In this document: positions 16,953-26,812 of the stretch, one piece after another
Numbering within the stretch: the first letter of the stretch is position 1
Layout of the letters: every line of letters starts with the position of its first letter
NCBI RefSeq assembly: GCF_026625825.1
Contig: NZ_CP113065.1
Location: 2,046,001 to 2,110,000, forward strand
Reading direction: 5' to 3'
DNA from: Pseudoxanthomonas sp. SL93
GTDB taxonomy: Bacteria; Pseudomonadota; Gammaproteobacteria; Xanthomonadales; Xanthomonadaceae
DNA: 64,000 nucleotides
Translations under genes and position numbers: made by a program
The notes under the pieces: model-generated
Seen by the model: only the letters and a program-made list of their open reading frames with translations
Told to the model about the DNA's origin: nothing
Databases searched by the model: none

Positions 16953-17948
16953 TCATCGCGAGGGCTGGAACCGCACCACGAAGTCGCGCGCCGCCACCTT
17001 GTCGAAACCGGCATACGGCAACGGGCTGGCCTTCAGCACGGCGCGCTCCACGCTGTCGCGCGCGGCCTCGTCATAGGGACAGCTGGGCTGCACTTCGGCC
17101 GACATCACCTCGCCTCCCGGCAGCATGCGGATGCGGATGGGGCAGATCTGGCCGGCGCTGACATTCGGCGGCCGTACCCACTGGCGTTCGATGGCGGCGA
17201 CCATCGCGCCGACCCAGTCGCCCTGCGACGGGCCGCTGGCCGCGCCGGCGGTCGCGCCCGTGGAGGCGCTGGACGAGGCCGCGGGCTGGCTGGCCGCCGA
17301 CGCGTTGCGTTCCCGCGCCGCCTGCAACTGGCGCAGCTTCTGCTCGGCCAGGTCGGCCTCGCGCGCGGCCTGCGCGCGCTTGCGGCGGATCTCGTCGAGC
17401 TTCTGCTGGCGCTCGGCCTCTTCCTGCTGCGCGGCCAGGCGGCGCTGCTGTTCCGCCTGCTGCTGGCGGGTCCGCTCGGTCAGGTCAATCTGCTCCTGGC
17501 GACGCTTGGCTTCCTGCTCCTGGCGCGCCTTTTCCTGCGAAATGGCGTCACGGCTGGCTTCTTCCTGGTCGATGTCGTCGGGCACCGGGATGCGTTCCTG
17601 CGCCTCGGCCTGCCGCTGCACGGGCGCATCCTGCGGCGTCGGCTCGGGAAGCGGCTGCGGGGGCGGCACGGTCTCTTCCTCGGCCACCTCTTCCACCGGT
17701 TCCGGCAGCGGCTCCGGCTGGAAGCGCAGCGCCTGCTCGACCACGCGCTGGTCGGCCGCCGATGCGTCCAGCGTCGCCTCCATGGCCTGGGCCCCGCCAG
17801 CGGCCAACGGCGGTTCGCGCCAGTTGAGCAGCGGCGAGATCAACAGCAGGGCGGCCAGCAGCAGATGCAGGCCGATGGCCCACGCCACCGCCCTGCCCAG
17901 CCCGTCGTCGCGCGGGCCCCTCTGGCGCGGGAGAGCATCAGCGTGCAT
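16953..17948 (-). CDS. tolA: cell envelope protein TolA
   Basis: The 331-residue product has the three TolA domains: a short cytoplasmic tail with one membrane helix (about residues 20-44, AVAWAIGLHLLLAALLLI), a long Gln/Glu/Arg/Ala-rich helical domain (about residues 85-215), and a C-terminal TonB-like domain with a cysteine pair (GQICPIRIRM and QPSCPYDEA). TolA carries proton-motive energy from TolQR across the periplasm to TolB-Pal. The ATG at 17948 overlaps the tolR stop by 11 bases; a GTG two codons upstream is also in frame. Confidence 0.95.
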   Translation of the reverse strand: MHADALPRQRGPRDDGLGRAVAWAIGLHLLLAALLLISPLLNWREPPLAAGGAQAMEATLDASAADQRVVEQALRFQPEPLPEPVEEVAEEETVPPPQPLPEPTPQDAPVQRQAEAQERIPVPDDIDQEEASRDAISQEKARQEQEAKRRQEQIDLTERTRQQQAEQQRRLAAQQEEAERQQKLDEIRRKRAQAAREADLAEQKLRQLQAARERNASAASQPAASSSASTGATAGAASGPSQGDWVGAMVAAIERQWVRPPNVSAGQICPIRIRMLPGGEVMSAEVQPSCPYDEAARDSVERAVLKASPLPYAGFDKVAARDFVVRFQPSR

Positions 17949-18381
17949 TGCCACCCGCGTTGGTCATCAGGCTGACGTTGGTGACCTTGGCGCGACGGAG
18001 CACGTCCATCGCATCCAGCACCTTCTGGTACGGCGCGTCGCCCTCGGCGGCGACCATGATGCGCAGCTCGTTGCCCTGCTGTTCCTTGATCGGCGCCAGC
18101 TTGGCTTCCAGCCCCGCCGCATCCAGCACTTCGGGCTGCTTCGCTTCGGGCAGCTTCAGGCCGAAACGGCCGTCGGGATACGCGATGACGATGATCGGTT
18201 CGCTGCGGCTTTCCACCGCCTTGGCGTTGGAAGACGGCAGCTTGACGTCGACCGACAGCGTCAGCAGCGGCGCGGTCACCATGAAGATGATCAGCAGCAC
18301 CAGCATCACGTCGATGTACGGGACGACGTTGATCTCGGATTTCAGCTTGCGTCGTTTGCGGTGGAAGATGCTTCCGGCCAT
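17938..18381 (-). CDS. tolR: proton-channel protein TolR
   Basis: TolR (147 residues) is an ExbD-like inner-membrane protein with one N-terminal helix containing the proton-carrying aspartate in VVPYIDVMLVLLIIFMV, followed by a periplasmic domain. With TolQ it forms the motor that energises TolA. It starts 12 bases after tolQ and overlaps tolA, showing tight co-translation. Confidence 0.96.
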   Translation of the reverse strand: MAGSIFHRKRRKLKSEINVVPYIDVMLVLLIIFMVTAPLLTLSVDVKLPSSNAKAVESRSEPIIVIAYPDGRFGLKLPEAKQPEVLDAAGLEAKLAPIKEQQGNELRIMVAAEGDAPYQKVLDAMDVLRRAKVTNVSLMTNAGGNAR

Positions 18382-18393
18382 GGGGAACTCCGC

Positions 18394-19167
18394 TTATTCG
18401 CCCGAGTTCTGGCGCTGCAGGATGGAACTGAACTCTTCGGCGAAGCTTTCATAGCGCACCGACAGCCGCTCGACGCGGGTGGTGAAGCGGTTGTATGCCC
18501 ACACTGCCGGGATGGCCACGAACAGGCCGATGGCGGTGGCGAACAGCGCTTCGGAAATGCCCGGCGCCACCGCGGCGATGCCCGCCTGCTCGCCACTGTT
18601 GAGCATGTCGTGCATGGTGACCATGATGCCGAACACCGTACCGACCAGGCCCACGTAGGGCGCGGTGGAGCCGATGTTGGCCAGCAGTTCCAGGTTGCGT
18701 TCCAGCTGGTCGACCTCGCGGGTGTAAGTCACGCGCATCGCGCGCTGCGCGCCTTCCAGCTGCGCGCGCCCGTCCAGGCCGCGCTTGTCGCGCAGGCGGG
18801 TGAACTCGCGGAAGCCGGCTTCGAAGATCGCTTCCAGGCCGGTCACCACGCGGTTGCGGTCGGCGGCGCCGGCGTAGAGCTTGTGCAGTTCGGTGCCCGA
18901 CCAGAAACGGCTCTCGAACTCGTCGGCATCGCGGTTGGCGTTCTTGAAGACACGCGCCTTGCGGAAGATGATCACCCAGCTGATCAGCGACCCGGCGAGC
19001 AGCAGCAGCACGATCAGCTGGACCGGCAGGCTGGCCTTGAGCATCAGGTCGATGTAGTTGATGCCGCTGTGGGCGGCGGTGGCACCGGCCTCCGCGGCGG
19101 CGGCGGCGGTTTCCGGCGGCAACGCCTCCACCACGGTGTCCTGGAAGGCCAGCAGCGATGCGATCAT
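18394..19167 (-). CDS. tolQ: proton-channel protein TolQ
   Basis: TolQ (257 residues) is an ExbB-like protein with three membrane helices: about residues 50-70 (LPVQLIVLLLLAGSLISWVI), 150-175 (IGSTAPYVGLVGTVFGIM) and 185-210. It forms the pentameric channel around TolR. The N-terminal arm is alanine-rich and slightly longer than in E. coli. The gene follows ybgC after 51 bases and precedes tolR. Confidence 0.96.
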   Translation of the reverse strand: MIASLLAFQDTVVEALPPETAAAAAEAGATAAHSGINYIDLMLKASLPVQLIVLLLLAGSLISWVIIFRKARVFKNANRDADEFESRFWSGTELHKLYAGAADRNRVVTGLEAIFEAGFREFTRLRDKRGLDGRAQLEGAQRAMRVTYTREVDQLERNLELLANIGSTAPYVGLVGTVFGIMVTMHDMLNSGEQAGIAAVAPGISEALFATAIGLFVAIPAVWAYNRFTTRVERLSVRYESFAEEFSSILQRQNSGE

Positions 19168-19218
19168 CCGTTGTTCCTCGATTCTCTTGTCGTGTTGCGT
19201 GTTCGGTGGTTGGAGCGG

Positions 19219-19656
19219 TTACGCGCGGCCCGGCACTTCGAGCTGCTTGAATTCTTCGTACAACGCCTCAGGCAGCGGAACGGGTCTGAACCCGGACGCA
19301 CTGAGTGCGGCGACCTTCACTTCGGCGGTCAGCAGCAGTTCGCCATCCCGTTCCACGGTCTGCATGAACACCACGCTGGCCCGCTTGCACTGCTGGATCG
19401 CCGCGCTGACCTGCAGCAGATCGTCCAGGCGCGCGGGGCGCAGGAAATCCAGGCGCATCGCACGCACGGCAAACACCAGGTCGTGGGTCTGGCGCAACTG
19501 CTCCTGGGCGTGTCCGCGTGCACGCAGCCACTCCGTGCGCGTGCGCTCCAAGAAGGCGACGTACTGCGCGTGGTAGACCACGCCACCGGCATCGGTATCT
19601 TCCCAATACACGCGTGTCGGAAAGATGAATGGCGCCGTATCGGCATGCAACGTCAT
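19219..19656 (-). CDS. ybgC: Tol-Pal-associated acyl-CoA thioesterase YbgC
   Basis: YbgC is a cytoplasmic hot-dog-fold thioesterase encoded at the head of tol-pal operons. The catalytic aspartate and glycine-rich turn are in YWEDTDAGGVVYHAQYVAF, the standard family pattern. The ATG at 19656 gives 145 residues. A GTG at 19680 preceded by GGGA is an alternative that adds eight residues. Its role in envelope function is not fully settled, though phospholipid metabolism has been proposed. Confidence 0.92.
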   Translation of the reverse strand: MTLHADTAPFIFPTRVYWEDTDAGGVVYHAQYVAFLERTRTEWLRARGHAQEQLRQTHDLVFAVRAMRLDFLRPARLDDLLQVSAAIQQCKRASVVFMQTVERDGELLLTAEVKVAALSASGFRPVPLPEALYEEFKQLEVPGRA

Positions 19657-19719
19657 TGGCTCAGCACTCAAAACGGGCACTCCCGCACGCTTCCGTGGAT
19701 ACCATCAGCAGACCAGCGC

Positions 19720-20760
19720 TCAGAACAGTTCGCCGGCTGGATCGCCCGGCTCGGGCACCTGCCCTTTCGGCGTCAGCCCCAGGTGCAGATAGGCCTTGCG
19801 CGTGGCCATGCGCCCGCGCGCGGTGCGGATCAGGTAGCCCTGCTGGATCAGGTAGGGTTCGATGACGTCTTCCAGCGTGCCGCGTTCTTCGGAAAGCGCG
19901 GCCGCCAGCGATTCCACGCCGACCGGACCACCGTCGAAGTTGTCGACGATGGTGCGGAGCATGCGGCGGTCGAGCTCGTCGAAGCCTTCCGGGTCCACCT
20001 TCAGCATCTGCATGGCGGCGCGCGCCACCTCCACGTCGATGTGGCCACTGGCCTTGACCTGCGCGAAGTCGCGCACGCGGCGCAGCAGGCGGTTGGCGAT
20101 GCGGGGCGTGCCGCGCGCGCGGCGCGCGATTTCGGCGGCCCCTTCGGGCACGCAGTCCATGCCCAGGATGCGGGCCGAGCGCTGCACGATGCGGGTCAGT
20201 TCGTCGGGCGTGTAGAACTCCAGCCGCTGCACGATGCCGAAACGGTCGCGCAATGGCGCGGTCAGCAGACCGGCGCGCGTGGTGGCGCCGATCAGCGTGA
20301 ACGGCGGCAGGTCCAGCTTGATGGAGCGCGCGGCGGGACCCTCGCCGATCATGATGTCGATCTGGAAATCTTCCATCGCCGGGTACAGCACTTCCTCCAC
20401 CACGGGCGACAGGCGATGGATCTCGTCGACGAACAGCACGTCGTGCGGCTGCAGGTTGGTCAGCAGCGCGGCCAGGTCGCCCGCTTTCTCGATCACCGGT
20501 CCGGACGTCACCCGCAGGTTGACCCCCAGCTCGTTGGCGATGACATGGCTCAACGTGGTCTTGCCCAAGCCGGGGGGACCGAAGATCAGCACATGGTCGA
20601 GTGCCTCGCCGCGCCCTTTCGCCGCCTGGATGTAGATGTCCAGCTGCTCGCGGACAGGCTTCTGGCCCAGGTATTCGTCCAGCCGCTTGGGCCGGATGCT
20701 GGCTTCCACGGCGTCGTCTTCGCGCGTGGCGACGGAATTGATGATGCGGTCTGCGGTCAT
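19720..20760 (-). CDS. ruvB: Holliday junction branch migration ATPase RuvB
   Basis: RuvB (346 residues) is the AAA+ motor that drives branch migration with RuvA. Visible motifs are Walker [11 protein letters not shown] (near residue 56), Walker [10 protein letters not shown], sensor 1 [10 protein letters not shown], an arginine finger in PLRDRFGIV, and a C-terminal winged helix ([17 protein letters not shown]). The ATG at 20760 starts MTADRIINS as in relatives; the frame to 20790 has no added similarity. Here kup separates it from ruvA. Confidence 0.97.
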   Translation of the reverse strand: MTADRIINSVATREDDAVEASIRPKRLDEYLGQKPVREQLDIYIQAAKGRGEALDHVLIFGPPGLGKTTLSHVIANELGVNLRVTSGPVIEKAGDLAALLTNLQPHDVLFVDEIHRLSPVVEEVLYPAMEDFQIDIMIGEGPAARSIKLDLPPFTLIGATTRAGLLTAPLRDRFGIVQRLEFYTPDELTRIVQRSARILGMDCVPEGAAEIARRARGTPRIANRLLRRVRDFAQVKASGHIDVEVARAAMQMLKVDPEGFDELDRRMLRTIVDNFDGGPVGVESLAAALSEERGTLEDVIEPYLIQQGYLIRTARGRMATRKAYLHLGLTPKGQVPEPGDPAGELF

Positions 20761-20817
20761 GGAGGGATTATGCGTGAAACCGCCCGCCATGCTTCATGTT
20801 TCGCGTCCCGGCCGTGG

Positions 20818-22737
20818 TCAGATCTCGACCTGCGCGCCCAGTTCCACCAGCCGGTTGCCGGGGATGCGGAAGAATCCGGTGGCCGGCGCGGCGTTGCGGT
20901 GCATGACGGCGAACAGCTTGTCGCGCCAGATGGGCATGCCGCCGTGGCGGGCGGCCACGATGGTTTCGCGGCTGGCGAAATACGTGGTTTCCATCGGGTC
21001 GAAGTACACGCCGCCCTGGTCGCACGAGCTCATCAGCGCCTGCGGCACGTCGGGCGTCTCGGCAAAGCCGTAGCTGATCACCACGCGGTAGAAATCGTCG
21101 CCGATGGGTTCGATCTTCAGCCGCTTTTTCCTGGGCGCGTACGGAACGGTCAGCGTTTCCACGGTCAGGAACACGTTGCGCTCGTGCAGTACCTTGTTGT
21201 GCTTCAGGTTGTGCAGCAGCGCATGCGGCACCACGCCCTTGTCGGCGGTCAGGAAGATCGCCGTGCCTGGCACGCGCACGGGCGGCGCCAGCATCAGGCC
21301 GGGCAGGAAGGTATCCAGGCGGATGCCTTCCTTCTGCACCTCGCCATGCAAAAGCTCGCGGCCGCGGCGCCAGGTGCGCATCATGGTGAAGGCGGTGATG
21401 CCGATGAACAGCGGTACCCACGCACCGATGCCGGTGACCAGCTTGGCGCCGTTGGCGAACAGGAACGCCAGGTCGATCACCAGGAAGATGCCGCACAGCG
21501 GCAGCACCCAGCGGCGCGAGTCGGGCCAGCGCGTGTACGCCACGATCGCCAGCAGCAAGGTGTCGATCAGCATGGTGCCGGTCACCGACAGGCCGTAGGC
21601 GGTGGCCAGCGCACCGGAACTCTGGAAGCTCAGCACCAGCACGATCACCGCCAGATACAGCATCAGGTTGATCGACGGCACGTAGATCTGGCCGATGGTG
21701 TCCTTGGACGTGTACTTGATGGCCAGCCGTGGCAGGTAGCCTAGCTGGATGGCCTGGCGGGTCACCGAGAACGCACCGGTGATCACCGCCTGCGAGGCCA
21801 CCGCCGCGGCGGTGGTCGCCAGCACCAGCATCGGGATCTGTGCCCAGTCCGGGATGGACATGTAGAACGGATTGGCGACCGCCTCGGGATGGCGCAGCAG
21901 CACGGCGCCCTGGCCGTAGTAGTTCAGCACCAGGGCCGGCAGCACGAAGCCGAACCAGCCCCAGCGGATGGGCCGCTTGCCGAAGTGTCCCATGTCCGCG
22001 TACAGGGCCTCGCCACCGGTCACCGTCAGCACCACCGCGCCGAGGATCAGCACCGCGTGCCAGTCATGCGTGACGAAGAAGTGCCAGGCCCAGTAGGGAT
22101 TCAGCGCCGCGAGCACCGACGGATTGTGCGCGATGTTGTAGATGCCGAAGCCGGCCAGCACGATGAACCAGACGATCATCACCGGCCCGAACGCCTTGCC
22201 CACCTTGGCCGTGCCGAACCGCTGGAACGCGAACAGGCCGGTCAGGATGACCAGGCTGATCGGCACCACCCATTGCTTGAACACCGGCGAGACCACTTCC
22301 AGGCCCTCGACCGCGCCCAGCACGGTGATGGGCGGCGTGATCATGCCGTCGCCGAAGAACAGCGCCGCACCGAAGATGCCCAGGATGCCGACCGTGTAGC
22401 TGAGCCGCGACCCCTTCGTCAGGCTGCGCTGCGCCAGCGCGGTCAGGGCCATGATGCCGCCCTCGCCGTCGTTGTCGGCGCGCATGATGACGATGACGTA
22501 CTTCAGCGTCACCACCAGCAGCAGCGACCAGAAGCCGAGCGACAGCAGCCCGCGCACGGTGTCCGCGTCCGGCGTCAGGCCGAAATGCGGGTGGAACATC
22601 TCCTTGATGGTGTACAGCGGGCTGGTGCCGATGTCGCCGAACACCACGCCGACGGCACCGGCCACCAGCGCCACCATGCCGGCCTGGCCGTGGCCGCCTT
22701 GGGCGGAAGGAGAATCGTGGGGGGCGGGAGTGCTCAT
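20818..22737 (-). CDS. kup: potassium transporter Kup
   Basis: Kup/KUP-family proton-potassium symporter (639 residues) with about twelve membrane helices in the first 450 residues and a soluble C-terminal domain. Characteristic stretches are [19 protein letters not shown] near the start and [18 protein letters not shown]. It imports potassium at low pH or under osmotic stress. It lies between ruvA (33 bases upstream) and ruvB (57 bases downstream) on the same strand, splitting the usual ruvAB pair. The ATG at 22737 gives the typical start; the frame to 22767 adds only basic residues. Confidence 0.95.
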   Translation of the reverse strand: MSTPAPHDSPSAQGGHGQAGMVALVAGAVGVVFGDIGTSPLYTIKEMFHPHFGLTPDADTVRGLLSLGFWSLLLVVTLKYVIVIMRADNDGEGGIMALTALAQRSLTKGSRLSYTVGILGIFGAALFFGDGMITPPITVLGAVEGLEVVSPVFKQWVVPISLVILTGLFAFQRFGTAKVGKAFGPVMIVWFIVLAGFGIYNIAHNPSVLAALNPYWAWHFFVTHDWHAVLILGAVVLTVTGGEALYADMGHFGKRPIRWGWFGFVLPALVLNYYGQGAVLLRHPEAVANPFYMSIPDWAQIPMLVLATTAAAVASQAVITGAFSVTRQAIQLGYLPRLAIKYTSKDTIGQIYVPSINLMLYLAVIVLVLSFQSSGALATAYGLSVTGTMLIDTLLLAIVAYTRWPDSRRWVLPLCGIFLVIDLAFLFANGAKLVTGIGAWVPLFIGITAFTMMRTWRRGRELLHGEVQKEGIRLDTFLPGLMLAPPVRVPGTAIFLTADKGVVPHALLHNLKHNKVLHERNVFLTVETLTVPYAPRKKRLKIEPIGDDFYRVVISYGFAETPDVPQALMSSCDQGGVYFDPMETTYFASRETIVAARHGGMPIWRDKLFAVMHRNAAPATGFFRIPGNRLVELGAQVEI

Positions 22738-22770
22738 GGAGGTCTGCTTGTGGCGGCGGGGCCGCACGGG

Positions 22771-23355
22771 CTAGCGAAGCGCGGACTGCAGCGCCTTGCG
22801 GATGATGGTGGCGGCATCGTCGCCGGCAGCCGTCGCGTCGCGCGCCATGCGCGTGGCCTCCGCCGGCTTGTAGCCCAGCTGCTGCAGGGCGATGGTCGCT
22901 TCGGACTGCGGATCGGCGGGGACCGTGCTGCTTCCTGGCAGGCCGCTCATCAGGGTGGCGGCGCGGTCGCGCAGTTCCACCACCATGCGTTCGGCGGTCT
23001 TCTTGCCGATGCCCGGGATGCGGGTCAACGCGGTGATGTCGCCGGACTGCACCATGCGTGCGAACTCATCGACGCTGGCACCGGACAGCACCGCCAGCGC
23101 GATCTTCGCGCCCACGCCACTGACCTTCTGCACGTCGCGGAACAGGCGTCGTTCGCCTTCGCGCAGGAAGCCGTACAGCGACACGCTGTCTTCCTTCTGC
23201 GCGTAGTGGGTGAACAGCAACACTTCGCGGCCCACGTCGGGCAGGTCGTAGAAGGTGCTCATCGGGGCTTCCAGTTCATAGCCCACCCCGCCAACGTCGA
23301 TCACCAGCCACGGCGGCGACTTGTAGGCCAGGATCCCGCGCAACCGTCCGATCAT
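22771..23355 (-). CDS. ruvA: Holliday junction DNA-binding protein RuvA
   Basis: RuvA (194 residues) binds four-way junctions as a tetramer and recruits RuvB. The N-terminal OB fold begins [12 protein letters not shown]. Two helix-hairpin-helix motifs follow, [14 protein letters not shown] and [16 protein letters not shown], and the C-terminal RuvB-binding domain ends the protein. The ATG at 23355 overlaps the ruvC stop as ATGA, supporting that start over the GTG/ATG four codons upstream. Confidence 0.97.
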   Translation of the reverse strand: MIGRLRGILAYKSPPWLVIDVGGVGYELEAPMSTFYDLPDVGREVLLFTHYAQKEDSVSLYGFLREGERRLFRDVQKVSGVGAKIALAVLSGASVDEFARMVQSGDITALTRIPGIGKKTAERMVVELRDRAATLMSGLPGSSTVPADPQSEATIALQQLGYKPAEATRMARDATAAGDDAATIIRKALQSALR

Positions 23356-23873
23356 TTGCGACTCCATGCCTGCTGGGCGCTGATGCCCAGCCGTTTCGCG
23401 GTGGCGCGCACGTGCGCGTGGGTGATGGCGACCGCCAGCGCGTCGGCGGCGTCGGCCTGCAACTTGCCCTGCAGGTTCAGCATGATGCCGACCATGTGCT
23501 GGATCTGGGTCTTTTCCGCGCCACCGCGGCCGACCACCGCCAGTTTCACTTCCTTGGCAGCGTACTCGTGCACCGGCAGGTCGCGCAGCACCACCGCGCT
23601 GATCGCCGCGCCGCGGGCCTGGCCCAGCTTCAATGCGGAATCGGGGTTGCGTGCCATGAACACTTTCTCGATCGCCACTTCGTCAGGCTGCCAGGTGGTG
23701 ATGATGTCGGCCAGGCCGTCCAGCAGGCGGCGCAGCCGCTGCGGGAAATCGTCGGCGCCCAGCAGCACCAGCGGCGCATGATAGACGTGCGTGGTCTTGC
23801 CCGCCGCGTCCACGTCGATGATGCCCACGCCGGTACGCTGCGAACCCGGGTCGATGCCGAGGATGCGGGTCAC
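23352..23873 (-). CDS. ruvC: Holliday junction resolvase RuvC
   Basis: RuvC (173 residues, the same length as in E. coli) is the endonuclease that cuts Holliday junctions. The acidic catalytic residues are in [22 protein letters not shown] and the C-terminal [12 protein letters not shown]. The GTG at 23873 (VTRILGID) is chosen on family alignment; the frame is open to another GTG at 23906. It follows the YebC-family gene after 42 bases and overlaps ruvA by 4. Confidence 0.96.
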   Translation of the reverse strand: MTRILGIDPGSQRTGVGIIDVDAAGKTTHVYHAPLVLLGADDFPQRLRRLLDGLADIITTWQPDEVAIEKVFMARNPDSALKLGQARGAAISAVVLRDLPVHEYAAKEVKLAVVGRGGAEKTQIQHMVGIMLNLQGKLQADAADALAVAITHAHVRATAKRLGISAQQAWSRK

Positions 23874-23915
23874 GGGACGTGATGGCCCGCCATCACCCGA
23901 CCCCACGCGCGGTGG

Positions 23916-24647
23916 CTACGCATACGCATCCGCGCCCAGTTCGGCGTTGGAGTAGACGTCCTGCACGTCATCCAGGTCTTCCAGCATGTCCAGCAGCTTC
24001 TTCACCTGCAGGGCGGTTTCACCCTCCACGGCGATGTCGTTGTCGGCACGGAAGGTGATTTCCGCGTGGTCCGGCGCCAGGCCGGCCGCCTCCATGGCGT
24101 CCTTCACCGGCTGGAAGGCGTCCGGCGTGGTGACCACGTCGATGGAGCCGTCGTCGGGGTACACGACGATGTCGTCGGCGCCGGCCTCGATGGCGGCCTC
24201 GGTGATGGCCTCTTCATCCGCGCCCGGGGCATAGCTCAGTACGCCCAGCCGCTTGAACATGAAAGCCACCGAGCCTTCGGTGCCCATGTTGCCCCCGCAC
24301 TTGGCGAACGCGTGGCGGACTTCGGCCACGGTACGCACGCGGTTGTCGGTCAGGCAGTCGACGATGACGGCGACGCCGCCGGGGGCGTAGCCCTCGTAGC
24401 GGATTTCCTCGTAGACCACGCCTTCCAGTTCACCGGTCGCCTTCTTGATGGCGCGCTCGATGACATCCTTGGACATGTTGGCCGACAGGCCCTTGTCCAC
24501 CGCCACGCGCAGGCGCGGGTTATTGGCCGGATCGCCACCGCCCGCACGTGCCGCCACGCCGATCTCGCGGATGATCTTGGTGAAGATCTTGCCGCGCTTG
24601 GCGTCGGTGGCGTTCTTGCGGGCTTCGATGGACGGGCCTCTACCCAT
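23916..24647 (-). CDS. YebC/PmpR-family regulatory protein (TACO1-like)
   Basis: The 243-residue protein matches the YebC/PmpR family ([20 protein letters not shown], with the [13 protein letters not shown] motif), a highly conserved group placed next to ruvC in many bacteria. Members were first described as DNA-binding transcriptional regulators, and more recently some have been linked to translation through difficult stretches, as for mitochondrial TACO1. Which role applies here cannot be told from sequence. Confidence 0.93.
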   Translation of the reverse strand: MGRGPSIEARKNATDAKRGKIFTKIIREIGVAARAGGGDPANNPRLRVAVDKGLSANMSKDVIERAIKKATGELEGVVYEEIRYEGYAPGGVAVIVDCLTDNRVRTVAEVRHAFAKCGGNMGTEGSVAFMFKRLGVLSYAPGADEEAITEAAIEAGADDIVVYPDDGSIDVVTTPDAFQPVKDAMEAAGLAPDHAEITFRADNDIAVEGETALQVKKLLDMLEDLDDVQDVYSNAELGADAYA

Positions 24648-24713
24648 GGGTGCTTCTTCCGGCGATGACAGGGTGAAGCGGCGAATTATACCGGGGCGGC
24701 GCAGGCGCAGCGT

Positions 24714-25349
24714 CTACGCGGGATGGAAGCGGCCCTCGCGCAGGAAGGCCGCCGCCTGCCGGGCCGCATCGGCCGAGAACACCAGCCCGGTATGGCTGGC
24801 CGGCACGACGCAATGCGCCGCCAGCCCCGGCAACCGGGTTTCCGCCAGCGCGACGGTGCCATCGGACTCGCCATCGAACCGGGTCAGCAGGCGGCCGATG
24901 CCACGGGCCACGTTGCCGGCCACCATGCCCACCGGCACCCGCCCCTGCCACGGCGCGCAGCCTTTCTGCAGCAGTGCGCCACTGCGGCCCAGCACCAGCC
25001 CCGTCCATGCGCGCCGACCGAGGCTGCGGGCCGCGCCGCTGCCACACAGCGGCGAGCCCAGGCAGACCATGCGTTGCACGGGAAGCCCAGACGCACGGCG
25101 CAAGGCCTCCAGGCCGATCAACCCGCCCAGGCTGTGCCCGACCAGATGCACGGGCGGGCCGTCCCGCAACCGCTCGGTCAGGGCGGCGATCGCGGGCTCG
25201 GGGCCGCCGAAGATGCTCGGATACCCGAACGTCTCCACCTGGAAACCCTCCGCGCGCAGTCGGCGTGCCAGCGGCGCCAGCCACGACTGCGCGTTCCAGA
25301 TGCCATGCACGAGCAACACGCGGGACGTCGAAGGGGAAGCGTCATCCAT
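24714..25349 (-). CDS. alpha/beta-hydrolase, lipase-like
   Basis: The 211-residue protein has an alpha/beta-hydrolase fold with an N-terminal LLVHGIWNAQSW oxyanion segment, the nucleophile elbow GHSLGG (serine about residue 77), the aspartate in FDGESDGTV, and a catalytic histidine in VPASHTGL. It has no signal peptide. It resembles small lipase/esterase-type proteins, and the natural substrate is unknown. The ATG at 25349 is used; the frame to 25412 would overlap the AraC gene. It follows that AraC regulator by 43 bases and may share its transcript. Confidence 0.82.
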   Translation of the reverse strand: MDDASPSTSRVLLVHGIWNAQSWLAPLARRLRAEGFQVETFGYPSIFGGPEPAIAALTERLRDGPPVHLVGHSLGGLIGLEALRRASGLPVQRMVCLGSPLCGSGAARSLGRRAWTGLVLGRSGALLQKGCAPWQGRVPVGMVAGNVARGIGRLLTRFDGESDGTVALAETRLPGLAAHCVVPASHTGLVFSADAARQAAAFLREGRFHPA

Positions 25350-25392
25350 GCGCCGAGTGTCTGGCAGCGCGGCGGTTTCGACAACCGTGGAG

Positions 25393-26220
25393 TCATGCCT
25401 CTGCAAGCGCACGCCTCCACTCGCGGGGCGACACGCCGCTGTGCGACTTGAAGGCGCGCGAGAGCGCCGCCTCGCTGCCGTAGCCCACGTCGGCGGCCAC
25501 CACCTTCAGTGGCTTGCCCTGCCGCAACGCCTGCTGCGCCAGGCCCACGCGCCAGCCCTGCAGGTACTGGCCGGGCGTGATGCCCAGGGCTTCGCGGAAA
25601 TGCGTGGCGAACACGCTGCGCGACATGCCCGCCACGCGCGCCAGCTCGTCCAGCGTCCACTCCTTCGACGGCGCTTCGTGCATCGCGACGATGGCATTGC
25701 GCAGGCGCGGATGCGACAGGCCGGCCAGCATGCCGCCCTTCACGTCGCCGCTTTCCATCAGCTGGCGCAGGATCTGGATCATCACCACTTCGAACAACCG
25801 GTTGACCAGCGCGGTGCGCCCGCAGCGCTGGGTGAAGGCTTCCTCGAACAGCAGCGCCAGCACGTCCGAAGCGCCGAAGACGCCGTCCAGCGGCAGGCAC
25901 ACCACGTCAGGCAGTGCGGCGCAGATCGGGTTCTGCTCGCCCCCTTCGAACCGCACGTTGGCGCAGGCCATGTCCGCGCCCTTTTCCGCGTCGCTGACAA
26001 AGCGATGCGTCATGGCCCGCGGGTAAAGAAGCAGGCTGGGCTGCTCGATCTGCAGCGAGGCGTTGCCGTGGAACACCTCCAGCGGCCCTTGCCGGATCAG
26101 GTGCAGCTGGCCGACGCCCGCCTCCCCTTCCAGCGTATTGATGCCGCAAAGCGCGCCGGCGTGGAACACCTGCGCGGTCACCGAGAAGCGCTCCAGCAGG
26201 ACAGCAAGCCGGTCGGCCAT
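25393..26220 (-). CDS. AraC-family regulator with Cupin_6-type sensor domain
   Basis: The product has 275 residues: an N-terminal cupin-like sensor (residues about 1-170) and a C-terminal AraC DNA-binding domain with two helix-turn-helix units (EWTLDELARVAGMSRSVFAT, then VGYGSEAALSRAFKSHSGVS). The sensor pattern resembles RclR, the hypochlorous-acid sensor of E. coli. Cysteines at residues 25 and 86 sit near where RclR has its redox-active Cys21 and Cys89, with others at 100 and 110. An AGGAG site precedes the ATG at 26220. It is divergent from ohr with 122 bases between them, so it is the likely regulator of ohr and the esterase gene. The redox-sensing role is an inference. Confidence 0.85.
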   Translation of the reverse strand: MADRLAVLLERFSVTAQVFHAGALCGINTLEGEAGVGQLHLIRQGPLEVFHGNASLQIEQPSLLLYPRAMTHRFVSDAEKGADMACANVRFEGGEQNPICAALPDVVCLPLDGVFGASDVLALLFEEAFTQRCGRTALVNRLFEVVMIQILRQLMESGDVKGGMLAGLSHPRLRNAIVAMHEAPSKEWTLDELARVAGMSRSVFATHFREALGITPGQYLQGWRVGLAQQALRQGKPLKVVAADVGYGSEAALSRAFKSHSGVSPREWRRALAEA

Positions 26221-26247
26221 GGCAGAACTCCTGATCAAATTTTCAGG

Positions 26248-26275
26248 ATTCTACATCACCACCAGTACCGGACAA
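26248..26275 (-). promoter_or_regulatory. candidate promoter of the AraC-family gene
   Basis: On the minus strand TTGTCC (26275-26270) and TAGAAT (26253-26248) are separated by 16 bases and lie about 28 bases before the start codon. The segment is in the shared AraC/ohr control region, so a regulator bound here could act in both directions. Confidence 0.4.
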
Positions 26276-26342
26276 CCGCGCAAAGTATCCCTCACCGGAC
26301 GACACCCCGCCGGACCACCCACTCCCCAGAAGGAACACCGCC

Positions 26343-26771
26343 ATGTCCATCGAAAAGATCCTCTACACCGCCACCGCCACCGCATCGGGCGGCCGTGAAG
26401 GCCAGGCCACCTCGTCCGATGGCGTGCTGGCCGTCAAGCTGTCCACGCCGCGCGAGCTGGGCGGCGCCGGCGGCGACGGCACCAACCCGGAGCAGCTGTT
26501 CGCGGCCGGCTGGTCGGCCTGCTTCCTGGGCGCGCTGAAGTTCGTCGCCGGCAAGCAGAAGGTCGCCCTGCCCCCGTCCACCACCGTCACCGGCAAGGTC
26601 AGCATCGGCCAGATCCCCACCGGTTTCGGTCTGCAGGCCGAACTGACCATCGCCGCCCCGGGTGTCGCCCGCGAGCAGCTGCAGGCCCTGGTCGACGCCG
26701 CCCACATCGTCTGCCCCTACTCCAACGCCACGCGCGGCAACATCGACGTGACGCTGGTGATCGCCGACTGA
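26343..26771 (+). CDS. ohr: organic hydroperoxide resistance peroxidase Ohr
   Basis: Ohr (142 residues) is a dimeric thiol peroxidase that reduces organic and fatty-acid hydroperoxides with lipoylated partners. The two catalytic cysteines are Cys60 in [10 protein letters not shown] and Cys124 in [13 protein letters not shown]. The active-site arginine (Arg18) and glutamate (Glu50, NPEQLFAAG) are also present. AAGGAA precedes the ATG. It is divergent from a cysteine-bearing AraC regulator instead of being beside the usual MarR-type OhrR, and is followed 41 bases later by a secreted esterase. Confidence 0.95.
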   Translation: MSIEKILYTATATASGGREGQATSSDGVLAVKLSTPRELGGAGGDGTNPEQLFAAGWSACFLGALKFVAGKQKVALPPSTTVTGKVSIGQIPTGFGLQAELTIAAPGVAREQLQALVDAAHIVCPYSNATRGNIDVTLVIAD

Positions 26772-26812
26772 CCTTCCTTCCTGACCCACCACCCTTCGCA
26801 GGAACCCACACC

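Noticed and set aside
17125..21744. A plus-strand open frame of 1539 codons across tolA, tolR, tolQ, ybgC, ruvB and kup
   Set aside because: It is the antisense of six well-recognised genes. High-GC codon bias removes stops from this opposite frame. Its product is low-complexity Arg/His/Gln/Ala sequence with no domain.
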